Source: CAYSPT01 sp964432985 (lineage in GTDB: Bacteria; Muiribacteriota; CAYSPT01). From it: a stretch of DNA of 45,470 bases. The notes below the pieces were generated by a model, which worked only from the letters and a program-made list of their open reading frames with translations, ran no database searches and had not been told where the DNA came from. Positions 33,450 to 43,133 of the stretch are shown here, one piece after another (positions within the stretch are counted from its first letter, which is position 1; each line of letters opens with the position of its first letter). The translations under genes were made by a program, and so were the position numbers. The stretch spans positions 1 to 45,470 of the forward strand of contig CAYSPT010000041.1 of NCBI GenBank assembly GCA_964432985.1, read 5' to 3'.

Positions 33450-33628
33450 GGTATGTTCTCCTGTCCGGCACATCTTATTTTCTATCTATTTTATCCTATA
33501 TTTTGACCGGAAGCCACTACGGTTGTTATTATTATCTCAGTCGTATTGAGCTGCGGTGCCCGCGAAAAGCGGTTTTCAGAAGAGTTTTATCGGGACCGTT
33601 TTGACGATAGAATGGCAGGACAGAGCCT

Positions 33629-34765
33629 ATGAGTACTGTTGACCAGCTGATAAAGCGGGGACCTTTTGACTATTCGGAGGACACCGATTCGCTGTTTCTG
33701 CAGGCTATGGTGGAGTGCGTGGGGCACCATTGGCAGCACTCTTCCGAGTACCGGGCTTTCCTGGAAAACCAGGATTTTTCCCCTGAGATGCTCACCACGG
33801 CCGGGGACATTGTCACACTCCCCTTCGTGTTCGTCAACATCTACAAGCATTACGCGCTGAAAAGCGTCCCCGATGACGATATTGTACTAACCCTGACATC
33901 CAGCGGTACCGGCGGACAGAAGAGCCGCATATTCCTGGACCAGATTTCCCTGGACCGGGTGCGGCTGATTGCCCGTAAAGTCTACCAGGGGCTGGGAATG
34001 GTAAACCAGGAACAGGAGGTCAACTACCTGCTGTTTACCTACGACCCTCGGGTGGCCGACGATCTGGGGACCGCCTTCACCGACGAACTGCTGACCGGTT
34101 TCACCGGCGTCAAAGCCAAGTATTACGCCCTGCAGTGGGACGATACCAGGAGCGATTTCTTCTTTAACCGCCCGGGTGTACTCAAAACACTTTTAGCCTA
34201 CGAACAGGAAGGAATCCCGGTGAGGCTGGTTGGCTTTCCCGCCTTTATCCATGAAATACTCACCATATTCAAGCGGGAGTACGGGCGCAGTTTCCGCATG
34301 CATCCGGATTCGTGGGTGCTTACCGGAGGAGGGTGGAAATCTCAGGAGGACCAGGCGGTAAGCAGGGACTCGCTTCGAGCCTTTGTGGCTGAAGTCCTGG
34401 GGATTTCCAGGGAAAATATCCGGGACCTGCTGGGGATGGTGGAGCACGGAGTACCTTACGTGGAGTGCCGCCGGGGCCGGATGCATGTACCTATTTACGG
34501 ACGGGTGGTCGTCCGGGACACCATCACCCTGGAACCGCTTGACTTCGGCCAGGTTGGGATGCTCAATTTCATCACTCCCTATCTCAGGAGTTACCCGTCG
34601 GTTTCCATCCTCACCGGCGACTTTGGAATGACATACGAAGGCTGTGACTGCGGGCTGAAGGGACCGGTGGTGGAAATATTGGGCCGGGCCGGAACGATTA
34701 AACACAAGGGCTGCGCCATCTCGGCGGAAAGTCTCCTCAAAGAGCAGGAGGTGGCTGAGTCATGA
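33629..34765 (+). CDS. LuxE-like acyl-protein synthetase (378 aa)
   Basis: The family elements are 'TLTSSGTGGQKSRIFLDQ' (~87-104, adenylate-forming P-loop), 'DDTRSDFFFN', 'VLTGGGWKS' and 'EHGVPYVEC'. LuxE activates a fatty acid as acyl-AMP and passes it to a Cys of LuxC. LuxE is usually about 370 aa, as here. A Cys in 'YEGCDCGLKG' is near the C-terminus. AGGA is 9 nt upstream of ATG 33629. The stop overlaps the LuxC-type start (ATGA at 34762-34765), matching the usual luxC/luxE partnership. No luciferase luxA/luxB is present. Confidence 0.85.
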   Translation: MSTVDQLIKRGPFDYSEDTDSLFLQAMVECVGHHWQHSSEYRAFLENQDFSPEMLTTAGDIVTLPFVFVNIYKHYALKSVPDDDIVLTLTSSGTGGQKSRIFLDQISLDRVRLIARKVYQGLGMVNQEQEVNYLLFTYDPRVADDLGTAFTDELLTGFTGVKAKYYALQWDDTRSDFFFNRPGVLKTLLAYEQEGIPVRLVGFPAFIHEILTIFKREYGRSFRMHPDSWVLTGGGWKSQEDQAVSRDSLRAFVAEVLGISRENIRDLLGMVEHGVPYVECRRGRMHVPIYGRVVVRDTITLEPLDFGQVGMLNFITPYLRSYPSVSILTGDFGMTYEGCDCGLKGPVVEILGRAGTIKHKGCAISAESLLKEQEVAES

Positions 34766-37452
34766 GTTTCAAAGATTACATCGCCTCCAAAAGGGAGTAC
34801 GTCTTCGGACAGTTCAACGAAACACCAACGGTCACCACGGCCCGGGACCTGGAGCGCCTTATCCTGGAAGGAAGGAAACGAGTACCCCAGCTCAGCTCGT
34901 TTCCCCTCGAATACATTATCTCCCGGCTTCACACCGCCGGAATGGGATGGGAAGAGCACGCCGGAGAATTCTGCCCCTATCACGAAATCACCCTTGAATA
35001 TCTTACCGCAGCCCTGGGTATGTCCGAATCCATGGCCCGCCAATCTCTTGAACTCTTACCGCGTCTGCTCGATCGCCACGCACTGTTCAACCGGCTCCGC
35101 TCAAGCCTGCCCTACCCGGTAGAGGTGCTCGACCGCTGGTACAAACCCAGCGGCTTCGACGGGCAGGTCCGGGCGCTCCCCCGTGGAGTGGTTTTTCACA
35201 TTTGTGCAGGTAACGTCTTTCTGGGCGCCATCGACACGCTGGTGATGGGGCTGCTCACCAAGAATATCAACATCGTCAAGCTATCCCGCAACGACCCGTT
35301 CACTCCCCTGTTGTTCGCCCTGAGCCTCAAGATCTTCAGCGAAGAAATGGGGCTGGATCATCACGATATGCTGACATCCTCTTTCAGCATCCTGAACTGG
35401 AAAGGCGGCACGGAGGACATCGAGAGCGTTGCCGCCCGGCACGCCGACTGCGTGGTGGTCTGGGGCGGTGACGAGGCGGTGAAAAGCTGGCGGCAAAAGG
35501 CGGGGCCGGGCACCAAGGTGGTGGGATTCGGCCCGAAGATCAGCTTCGGTGTGCTAAGCCGTGAGGGTCTTGCGTACTATACACCCCGGGAAGCGGCCAA
35601 ACGGTTTGCCCGGGATATCGCGCTGTGGGACCAGTCGGCCTGCGCCTCTCCCCAGAACATCTTTGTGGAGTCGACCATACCTCGGGATCTCCTCCAGGCA
35701 TTCATCCGCTGCCTCTCTGAAGAGCTGGCCGTATTAGCCACAGAGCTGCCGCCGGGAGAAACGGACATTGACCAGGCGGCTGAAATCACCAAGCAACGCG
35801 AGTTTTATCGCTTTAAAGCGGCGGTGGGAGACGCCATGATTGCGTTTTCCGAAGGGGACCATACCTACACCGTGGTGTACGACACGGAAGAAGAGCTGAC
35901 ACCGTCTCCCCTGGGAAGGTTTATCATCCTTAAACCGTACTCCAATCGCAGCGAACTGGCGCGGCGGATACGGATCTACTGGCATTACCTGCAGACCGCG
36001 GGGCTGCTGACGGCACCGGGGGAGTGGCCGGATTATCGCCAGGACCTGACCGCCGCCGGCGTCAACCGCCTGAGCGAAGCCGGCGGGATGCTGAAGGTGG
36101 TAGACGGAGCCCCCCACGACGGAACCCTGCCCCTGGCCGAATTGCTGAGGTGGGTGAACGCGGAAACACCGTCTTTCGGCCGACCCGACCTTCACCACAT
36201 GCGCAGCCACCTGGAGTTTATCCGGGAAGAATCAGAGCTGTACGGGGAAAAATGGAGTGCCAGTAACCTCGAAAGCCCCGATCCCCTGGCCACCATCCCC
36301 GTGCTCACCCAAAGGGAGTTTTTAGAAAACTCCCTGCCCGCCTCCCACGCCCTGCTCACCGGGCAGCAGACGGAAGCCCCCATCATCTTCGCCACCGGGG
36401 GGTCCACCGGGAAACCTAAATTTTCCTGTTACACCCACAGCGAGTTCGACCTGATTGCCTCCGCCCTGGCAGACAACTACCTGTTCAACGGAGTCACCAG
36501 ACACGACACCATCGCCAACCTCTTCGTGGCCGGGCACCTGTGGTCCTCGTTTCTGGCGGTGGACCGGGCCATCAACAAGATAGGTGCTACCAACCTCCCA
36601 ATCGGTGGACAGACGGACGAAAAAAACATTCTCACTTACCTCCAGCTGTTCTGTCCCACAGTAATCATGGGCCTGCCGTCGCAGCTGGCGGAGCTGGCCC
36701 GGTTGTGCAAAAAATACAACCTCCGTTTCAGCGTCCGCCTCGTCTTTTATGCCGGAGAGGAAATGACCGAGACCGCCCGAAACCAGCTGCAGTCCACCTG
36801 GAACGTGGAGCACTGCAAAAGCGCCGGGTACGCTTCGGTGGACGCCGGGCCTATCGGCTACCAGTGCCCTCACCAGGAGAAAGGTGTGCACCACCTGTAC
36901 TCGAGCCTGCAGGTGCTGGAGATACTCGACTTCGACGAGGATAAGCGGCTGGTGGACGGTACCGTGGGAGAGATCACGGTGACCAACCTTTTCAGGCGTT
37001 ATATGCCTTTCATCCGGTACCGTACCGGCGACCAGGGAGTTTTTCTGGCGGATCACCGCTGTCCCTGCGGCCGCACCGACCCGGTGTTCAAACTGCTGGG
37101 CCGCTGCGACGACCGTCTCCAGGTGGGAGGAGCCAGGCTGAACATCAAAGAGATCGAGCCGCTGCTGGCACTGCACGATTACCTCACCGGTGTCTACCAG
37201 TTCGTACCGTATCTGAAACAAGGAAGGGAGCACCTGTCGGTGCTGATAGAAACTACCAGCCGGAAGAAAAGCGAGAAAATAAAGCGGAATTTTGAACGCG
37301 ATTTCCTGTCCATCTTTTCCGATTTCCGGTTCTCCATGGAGAAGGGCTGGATCGACATGGCGGAAATCACCTTTGTAAAACCAGGAGAGATCCCCCGGGT
37401 ACAACGGACCGGGAAACTGAAACTGATCCGCGACGAAAGAACCGATGCCTAG
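34762..37452 (+). CDS. Fused LuxC-type acyl-CoA reductase and PaaK-type CoA/adenylate ligase (896 aa)
   Basis: Residues ~1-430 match LuxC (fatty acyl reductase of the aldehyde dehydrogenase fold): 'FHICAGNVFLGAIDTLVMG', 'VVVWGGDEAVKSW', and the catalytic Cys294 in 'DQSACASPQ'. Residues ~480-896 match phenylacetate-CoA ligase-type adenylate-forming enzymes: P-loop 'ATGGSTGKPK' (544-553), 'ASVDAGPIGYQC', 'FIRYRTGDQG', 'CPCGRTDPVFKLLGR' and 'RTGKLKLIRD'. The two halves are joined in one chain, so an activated acyl group could be reduced to an aldehyde without release. The product, aldehyde or alcohol, and its use are unknown. It is translationally coupled to LuxE. Confidence 0.88.
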   Translation: MSFKDYIASKREYVFGQFNETPTVTTARDLERLILEGRKRVPQLSSFPLEYIISRLHTAGMGWEEHAGEFCPYHEITLEYLTAALGMSESMARQSLELLPRLLDRHALFNRLRSSLPYPVEVLDRWYKPSGFDGQVRALPRGVVFHICAGNVFLGAIDTLVMGLLTKNINIVKLSRNDPFTPLLFALSLKIFSEEMGLDHHDMLTSSFSILNWKGGTEDIESVAARHADCVVVWGGDEAVKSWRQKAGPGTKVVGFGPKISFGVLSREGLAYYTPREAAKRFARDIALWDQSACASPQNIFVESTIPRDLLQAFIRCLSEELAVLATELPPGETDIDQAAEITKQREFYRFKAAVGDAMIAFSEGDHTYTVVYDTEEELTPSPLGRFIILKPYSNRSELARRIRIYWHYLQTAGLLTAPGEWPDYRQDLTAAGVNRLSEAGGMLKVVDGAPHDGTLPLAELLRWVNAETPSFGRPDLHHMRSHLEFIREESELYGEKWSASNLESPDPLATIPVLTQREFLENSLPASHALLTGQQTEAPIIFATGGSTGKPKFSCYTHSEFDLIASALADNYLFNGVTRHDTIANLFVAGHLWSSFLAVDRAINKIGATNLPIGGQTDEKNILTYLQLFCPTVIMGLPSQLAELARLCKKYNLRFSVRLVFYAGEEMTETARNQLQSTWNVEHCKSAGYASVDAGPIGYQCPHQEKGVHHLYSSLQVLEILDFDEDKRLVDGTVGEITVTNLFRRYMPFIRYRTGDQGVFLADHRCPCGRTDPVFKLLGRCDDRLQVGGARLNIKEIEPLLALHDYLTGVYQFVPYLKQGREHLSVLIETTSRKKSEKIKRNFERDFLSIFSDFRFSMEKGWIDMAEITFVKPGEIPRVQRTGKLKLIRDERTDA

Positions 37453-38120
37453 TGGCAAAGCGAGGCGGCACGAAAACAGCTTCCCCTAAAACGGTACGTG
37501 AAACCGGTGGTTTCAAACGTTTCAGAGCATTGACCGACCGGCACAAACCATGGATCATCCTGGGCACGTCAGCGGCGCTGCTTATCATCGACCGCGCGTT
37601 CACCTTTACCACCATGGTCTTTGATTCGCTGCTTCTCTTCTTTGTCGTTCCCCTCGCAGTCACCCTGCTTTTTTTCACCGGCAGCCCTCGGGACTACGGT
37701 CTCTGTCCGGGGAAGGTGAAAACAGGGCTCATCCTGGCCGCGGGAGGAGTGTTTCTCTCTTTTCTCACCACCTACCTGTCGGTCAGATACTCCAGCCAGA
37801 TACAAAAGCACTATGGGCAGGCTGTGGTAACCGCCCCGGCCATTATCAGGGTTTTTCTGTACATGACCGGATGGGAGTTTCTGTTCCGGGGATATCTTTT
37901 ATTCGGGCTCAAAGAGCGGTGGGGCCCGTGGCGGGCCAACATCGTGCAGACCATACTTTTTACTCTGATACATATAGGGAAACCGCCGCTGGAGACCGTT
38001 TCCTGTCTGGTTTCCGGTCTCCTGTTCGGCTATGTGAGCCTGAAAAGCGAATCTTTCTGGCCCATGGTGATAATCCATTCGGCCATCATGATCTCGGCGG
38101 TGTATTTCGCTTCGGGTTAA
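37452..38120 (+). CDS. CPBP-family intramembrane protease-like protein (222 aa)
   Basis: About six TM helices. The CPBP motifs are partly kept: 'WEFLFRGYLLFGL' (the usual EExxxR motif has a Trp in the first Glu position), 'FTLIHIGK' and 'VIIHSAIM'. CPBP/Abi proteins are membrane metallo-dependent endopeptidases in prenyl-protein processing or bacteriocin immunity. It starts at a GTG that overlaps the previous stop by one base, so it is coupled to the LuxC fusion. Loss of one Glu may mean low or no protease activity, or a membrane-remodelling role. Confidence 0.75.
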   Translation: MAKRGGTKTASPKTVRETGGFKRFRALTDRHKPWIILGTSAALLIIDRAFTFTTMVFDSLLLFFVVPLAVTLLFFTGSPRDYGLCPGKVKTGLILAAGGVFLSFLTTYLSVRYSSQIQKHYGQAVVTAPAIIRVFLYMTGWEFLFRGYLLFGLKERWGPWRANIVQTILFTLIHIGKPPLETVSCLVSGLLFGYVSLKSESFWPMVIIHSAIMISAVYFASG

Positions 38121-38245
38121 ATAATCCGGAGGACGTAAGTTCCCGTTAGTACACAGTGAAGAGCACACAAACAGCCGTGGAAGATCAGGATATCATCCCT
38201 GTTTTCTGCCATGGGGATATAGTCAAGGAAGGTGACTGGAAGAAC

Positions 38246-41040
38246 ATGTGGTTCGATAATGTGCAAAAACACCGCACCGCCGTACCGTTTTTTACACTTA
38301 TTTTTCTTTTCACATCTTTTGTTTTCTGCATTCCGGGAACCGTTTCTGCCACCACTATTGACAGTTTGAGTCCCGGTGAACTGGTCTCCGGGGCGGACCT
38401 GGTAGTGGTTGCCGAGTGCGTCACTTCCGGTTGGATTACCGCCCGGTACCGGGTTGAAAAAAGCTACAAAGGAGAACTGAAGACGGGGGACAAGTTCATC
38501 CTCCGTATGGTTTCGACGAGCTCCGACTTCACAGAAGGACTGGCCGGGCAGCACTATTTCATCACCGCCTGGAAGAAGGATCACAGCCCGCCGTCGCGGA
38601 TCATGAGCATGTCCATGCCGAGAAAGCCACTAGCTTCACCGCCGACCTTTTCGTCCTGTGACTACATCACGCCCCTTTACCAGGGCCGGATTCCGCTCAC
38701 CAAAACAGCGGACGGCAAATACCGGTACATCGGCCGACGCGCCGATGCAGACAGTCAGTTCAGCGATTTCGAGGCGATCATACCCAAATTCATCGATTCA
38801 CCTTTGAAAACGGAGTACTTGTTCATCGATTATGTCCAGACCAAAGCCCGGAACCTGATATCGTATAACGACTTTCCTTATCCGGAGGAGGATGAGGTCA
38901 TCAGTGATGATACATCCGGCGACGATGACGAGATCACTGATGATGATAGATCTGACGATGACGATGATCCTGATGCCTGGCCTTTTCCAGATGACGATTT
39001 CGGCGACGACGAGTTCGATGATCTCGAATATGACGAGTTCGGAACGGACGACGACATCGGCGAAGACACCTCAGGGCCGGAGGACGACTTCGAGGACGTT
39101 GGGGCTTTAGACGAACCGAAAGATGATGCATTGGAATTCGATGGTGATTTCGATGACTTTGGGGATTTTGGCGANNNNNNNNNNNNNNNNNNNNNNNNNN
39201 NNNNNNNNNNNNNNNNNNNNNNNNNNNNNNNNNNNNNNNNNNNNNNNNNNNNNNNNNNNNNNNNNNNNNNNNNNAAGATGATGCATTGGAATTCGATGGT
39301 GATTTCGATGACTTTGGGGATTTTGGCGAGGATGATGATTTCTACACCTTCGATGATGATGAGGTCATCTGGGATGATGGAGCCACCGGGGAAAAGCCAG
39401 ATGGCTGGTTTATCCCTGATGAGGATGATGACGAGTTCGATGAAGACTTTTTCGATGATTCTGATTTCGATGATGGCCTGGATACCGACAAAGATGTTCC
39501 GGATGACTCCCTGCCTGAGATAGAGCCGGAGAAGATTCCGGAGGAAAAGAAAAAAGACGAAAGGAAAAAAGAGGAAAAACGGTCACGGACTTTTTTAGAG
39601 GAGGTAGAAGAATCATACGCCTATGGCGATTGGCTCGGGGAGCCGATGAATCCCTGGCAGAAAGTAGTGGCCGAGATAGTTATGATTAAATGGATGGATG
39701 ACGACATGGTGGCACGACTCTACCAAAAGGCCTTCTCTGCCTTGAAAGAACTTCCCGAGTGCCGCGACAAGCGCCGCATCATCGGGACACTCTGTTACAC
39801 CGGTGCCCCGCCCCTGGTGGACATTGTCATGGAGAAACTCAACAACCTGCCGGATGGTAATAGCTACGAGCGAAGCGAGTACCTCCGTTTACTGCTCGAA
39901 CTGGCACAGCACCCGGTCAACCTTCCCCGCATCAAAGAGGAAACAAAGGACATGGACCTACCGACGTGGTATACCGGAAAGCCCCCGAAAGGGACCCCGA
40001 AGGGGAGCGAAGAAGAGACCTTCGGCCCCGACAGGTTGACCGCCGAAGGAATCAAAGCGCTGCCCGGCAGAGCCCAGCAGGAGGTATGGTCCTATGAAAT
40101 GATCAAGAGCATGCGGCATCCAAGGCCCCACCCCAACGACGTCTACCAACTCACCAAAAAGGGAATGAGCCAGGCAGAAGCCGAGAAAGCGGCCCCGCCC
40201 ACCTGGCGTGTGCCGTATCATTTCGAGTTGGAATACCTGGATGAAGACCTGCGCGAGAAGGTCGCCCGGGTGGCCTGGGAAACCATGCCCTCCGACCTGC
40301 CGCAGTGGAAGAAGCTCGATTCGGCGGTGCAGCTGTCCGTGTGCCGCAGCGAAGCAAACACCGCCTACCTGGGAGGACTCATCGACAAGCATTTCGACCT
40401 GTTGACCGCAGATTCCATCCCGGAAGATATACCAATGGAAAATGATCCTGACGACCTGATGAAAGCCATGATCGGTATGAGTATCAGCGCGCCCGGAAAA
40501 GTGTTCGATTTCTTCCTCAGACTGAAACGGATACCCGAATCAGGGCTGTTGTCCGACAGGTGGATGCGTGCGGTCACCTACCTGGTCCCTCAGCTGGACA
40601 GGAAGCAGCTCGAGTCCATGATGGATCGGGGAGTGGATGATTTCAAGGTCCTGGCCGGCAGCGAAGTACAGAAGCGTTTTCCATCTGACAACAAGCTGCT
40701 TCACAAAGCCCACGGCACACTGAAGTCGGTGTCTTCCAGAACCGGGACATTGGCTGCTGTTCAGGCCGACCTGGCCCTGGTTTCCATGGGAGATAAGGAG
40801 GCCGTGCCGCGCCTTTTTTACACGTTTGGGAACTCAGTTAAAAACAGGCAGGTCCAGTACAGGATGATGATCATCATGACCAACCTGTCCTACGACCGCA
40901 ATCCTCCGGACATAAGCGCCTGGTACGATTTTCAACGAGAATCCGAACTGGAAGACATCTGGCGGCGGTGGTGGAAAGAGAACAAACACCGCATCTCATC
41001 CGAAGACCTGGTGGAAGCCGGCGTCATGAAAAATCCCTGA
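38246..41040 (+). CDS. Secreted Asp-rich protein with helical C-terminal domain, broken by a 100-N gap
   Basis: ATG 38246 gives a signal peptide (hydrophobic 'TLIFLFTSFVF', then PGTVSA). A longer GTG start at 38156 would put it internally. Order: an N-terminal beta domain (38340-38860), then an extremely acidic low-complexity region (38880-39470) with runs of Asp, and 'EFDGDFDDFG', then a Lys/Glu-rich linker and a helical repeat-like domain to 41040. The N gap (39175-39274) is flanked by two identical 55-bp copies (39120-39174 and 39275-39329). Merging them restores one frame of 879 aa. The Asp-rich part may bind Ca2+. No family recognised. Confidence 0.7.
39120..39329. repeat. Identical 55-bp copies around an assembly gap
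   Basis: 39120-39174 and 39275-39329 are identical and flank exactly 100 N. The offset of 155 bp moves the downstream frame into the upstream one, so the gap is best read as an unmerged contig overlap rather than missing sequence, although a collapsed tandem repeat cannot be excluded. Confidence 0.9.
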
Positions 41041-41045
41041 GCCAA

Positions 41046-41060
41046 ACGGGAAACTCCCGT
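41046..41060. terminator. Short hairpin between convergent genes
   Basis: ACGGGA (41046-41051), loop AAC, TCCCGT (41055-41060) form a 6-bp GC-rich hairpin right after the Asp-rich protein gene and before the convergent alpha-oxoamine synthase gene. There is no T-run. Confidence 0.4.
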
Positions 41061-41094
41061 CGCCTGCTGCAATAATATAAAAGTAACCGACAGA

Positions 41095-42276
41095 TTATAC
41101 GCCTATCTCCGGCTTCGCCTCCTGGAATATTTCAATGACCTCATCGATGTCTTCATCCGTGAGCCCGGCGTGGGGAATCAGCCGGATTCTCGGTGTCTTA
41201 CGCGGAACGCTGGGATGCACGAACGGTGTTCCGTAGACTCCCTTTTCGAACAGGATCCGGGAGGCCTTGAAGGTCTCCGCGGTACTGGTGAAGAGCACCG
41301 AGAACAGCGGTGCCGACGAAGGAGTGATGTTGTATCCCATATCCTTCAGGGCGGTCATCAGGCGGTCTTTGTAGGCCCAGATCCGCTCCCTGAGTTCCGG
41401 GTGGTTCATGCTGAAATCGATGGCGGCCAGGGCGGCGGCGGACATGGCCGGAGCCAGCGCAGTGGAGTAGAGGTACATGGGATTGCGGTACCGGAAGTAG
41501 TCGGTGATACGGTACCGGGCGGCGATGAAACCGCCGACACATCCCAGGGCCTTACCGTAAGAGCCGGTCACTAAATCGATATCATCGTACGCCTCGTAGA
41601 GCTCCATCACTCCCCTGCCCTTGCGGCCCAGCACTCCCAGGCCGTGGGCGTCATCCAGGATGGTGTAGGCGTTGTACTCCCTGGCCAGGGCGCAGATCTC
41701 ATCCAGGGGAGGATAGTCACCCAGGGTGCTGTACAGCCCGTCCATGACGATAAATCGCATCCGGTAGTCCATGGACTGCTCAAGAAGCTTTTTCAAATGC
41801 TTCATGTCGTTATGACGGAAGAGTTTCAGGCGGGCCGAAGATAGAAACACGCCATTGAGAAGTGACGAGTGGGCCCCCTTGTCAGCAAAGACGATGTCCT
41901 TGTCCGTAGCCAGCATCTGAAACACCCCGGTGTTGGCCTGGAAGCATGAAGGGTAGACCAGGGCATCTTCCTGCTTAACGTAGTTGGCCGTCTTGATCTC
42001 CAGTTCGCGGTTCAGGTCGGTCTGCCCGACCACGATAGCAGTGCCGCACAGGCTGACGCCGTACTTGTCGATGGCCTCTTTCGCTTTCTGTTTCATGTGC
42101 TCGTTTGAGGAAAGCCCCAGGTAGTCGTTTGAACCCAGGGAGATAACCTCGCGGTCGGCCACGGTAATCCGGCGGCCAAGGCCGCTTTGCACCGGCAGGT
42201 AATAAGGGTTGAAACCGGCTTCCAGCACGGGAGTTTTATCTATAAAAAATTGTTCCTCGAACTCGGTCACTTTCAT
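41095..42276 (-). CDS. Alpha-oxoamine synthase (KBL/BioF/SPT-type, PLP) (393 aa)
   Basis: Fold-type I aminotransferase signature: 'SLGSNDYLGLSS', 'HSSLLNGVFLS', 'LDDAHGLGVLGRKGRG' and the PLP Lys in 'TGSYGKALGCVGGF' (~240-253). Enzymes of this group condense an amino acid with an acyl-CoA with loss of CO2: BioF, Kbl, HemA or serine palmitoyltransferase. The element normally 'GTxxxHxxLE' is here 'GQTDLNRELE', with Asn in place of the usual His, so the substrate may differ. GAGGGACAG lies ~5 nt before the ATG. It is the last gene of a three-gene operon with a beta-barrel and an OYE-type reductase. Without biotin genes nearby, a lipid-type role is at least plausible. Confidence 0.85.
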   Translation of the reverse strand: MKVTEFEEQFFIDKTPVLEAGFNPYYLPVQSGLGRRITVADREVISLGSNDYLGLSSNEHMKQKAKEAIDKYGVSLCGTAIVVGQTDLNRELEIKTANYVKQEDALVYPSCFQANTGVFQMLATDKDIVFADKGAHSSLLNGVFLSSARLKLFRHNDMKHLKKLLEQSMDYRMRFIVMDGLYSTLGDYPPLDEICALAREYNAYTILDDAHGLGVLGRKGRGVMELYEAYDDIDLVTGSYGKALGCVGGFIAARYRITDYFRYRNPMYLYSTALAPAMSAAALAAIDFSMNHPELRERIWAYKDRLMTALKDMGYNITPSSAPLFSVLFTSTAETFKASRILFEKGVYGTPFVHPSVPRKTPRIRLIPHAGLTDEDIDEVIEIFQEAKPEIGV

Positions 42277-42327
42277 GGCTGTCCCTCATTTCCAGGTGGG
42301 CCTGATCCACCTCATCCTCCGGTACTG

Positions 42328-43104
42328 CTATACTCTTTTTGACTTCGGAAGATAGCACCGAAGCAATTTGTAACTGTCGCAGTACACCGTGCACAGATTG
42401 CAGTTTATGCACCGCGAAACGTAGTTTTCATCGTTTTTAAATTTACGGATGATGTCCGGTTCGCAGATAAACGGCCGGCACAGGGACACCAGGTCGGCGT
42501 CGCCGTCGTCGATAATCTGCTTNNNNNNNNNNNNNNNNNNNNNNNNNNNNNNNNNNNNNNNNNNNNNNNNNNNNNNNNNNNNNNNNNNNNNNNNNNNNNN
42601 NNNNNNNNNNNNNNNNNNNNNNACACCGTCGAATCCGGCTTTCTGCGCCCGTACCGCTGCCTGGATGAACTGTTCGATAACAGTGCGGATTTCGGGTTCG
42701 GTGATCTTCCGGGGTTTCTGCCTGAAATAGGAGCACTTTACCGATGAAGGCGCGAGCACCGGGTGGCCGGTCACCTTCTGAAGCGTCTGACGGCCTGTAT
42801 GGGAAATCTGGATCAGGATTTTCCCGCCTTTTTCATGCACGGGTGCCACCACCTCACGCCAGGCGGGAATCTTGTCATCGTCGTCTATCCCGGCCTGCTG
42901 AGGCTGCATGGCGCGGCCGGAGCGGGCCACGAAGGCAAAGCCGGTGATGATCAAGGCGCAGTCGTTGGCGGCCAACTCCGTGTAGAGGTCCCGAAGCTTC
43001 TCAGTGGGATACCCCTGCTCATCGGACATCCCCTCGTAGGTGGCCGAGCGGATTATCCGGTTTTTCAGAACCAGGTTTCCGTGTCGATATTCGTTAAGCG
43101 GCAT
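42328..43104 (-). CDS. NADH:flavin oxidoreductase/Old Yellow Enzyme-type protein, incomplete (gap)
   Basis: The N-terminal part matches the family: 'NRIIRSATYEGMSD', 'AGIDDDDKIPAW', 'LIQISHTGRQT', 'APSSVK', 'AAVRAQKAGFDG'. The C-terminal piece after the gap has 'DADLVSLCRPFICEPD' and a Cys cluster 'CINCNLCTVYC', as in [4Fe-4S]-containing relatives such as 2,4-dienoyl-CoA reductase. Members of this size lose ~100-150 residues between these parts, so the 100 N (42523-42622) stand for a larger missing segment. FMN-dependent reduction of alpha,beta-unsaturated compounds is expected. No good ribosome binding site; it is 29 bp from the OM protein gene. Confidence 0.8.
   Translation of the reverse strand: MPLNEYRHGNLVLKNRIIRSATYEGMSDEQGYPTEKLRDLYTELAANDCALIITGFAFVARSGRAMQPQQAGIDDDDKIPAWREVVAPVHEKGGKILIQISHTGRQTLQKVTGHPVLAPSSVKCSYFRQKPRKITEPEIRTVIEQFIQAAVRAQKAGFDGXXXXXXXXXXXXXXXXXXXXXXXXXXXXXXXXXXKQIIDDGDADLVSLCRPFICEPDIIRKFKNDENYVSRCINCNLCTVYCDSYKLLRCYLPKSKRV
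42523..42622. other. 100-N assembly gap
   Basis: Exactly 100 N inside the Old Yellow Enzyme-type gene. The flanks are not duplicates of each other. The family's usual length implies that ~300-450 bp are missing. Confidence 0.85.
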
Positions 43105-43133
43105 AATTAAAATTTATTCGTAATCAAACATGA

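Noticed and set aside
38156..38245. GTG start 90 bp upstream for the Asp-rich protein
   Set aside because: It would place the signal peptide ~40 residues inside the protein; ATG 38246 is better.
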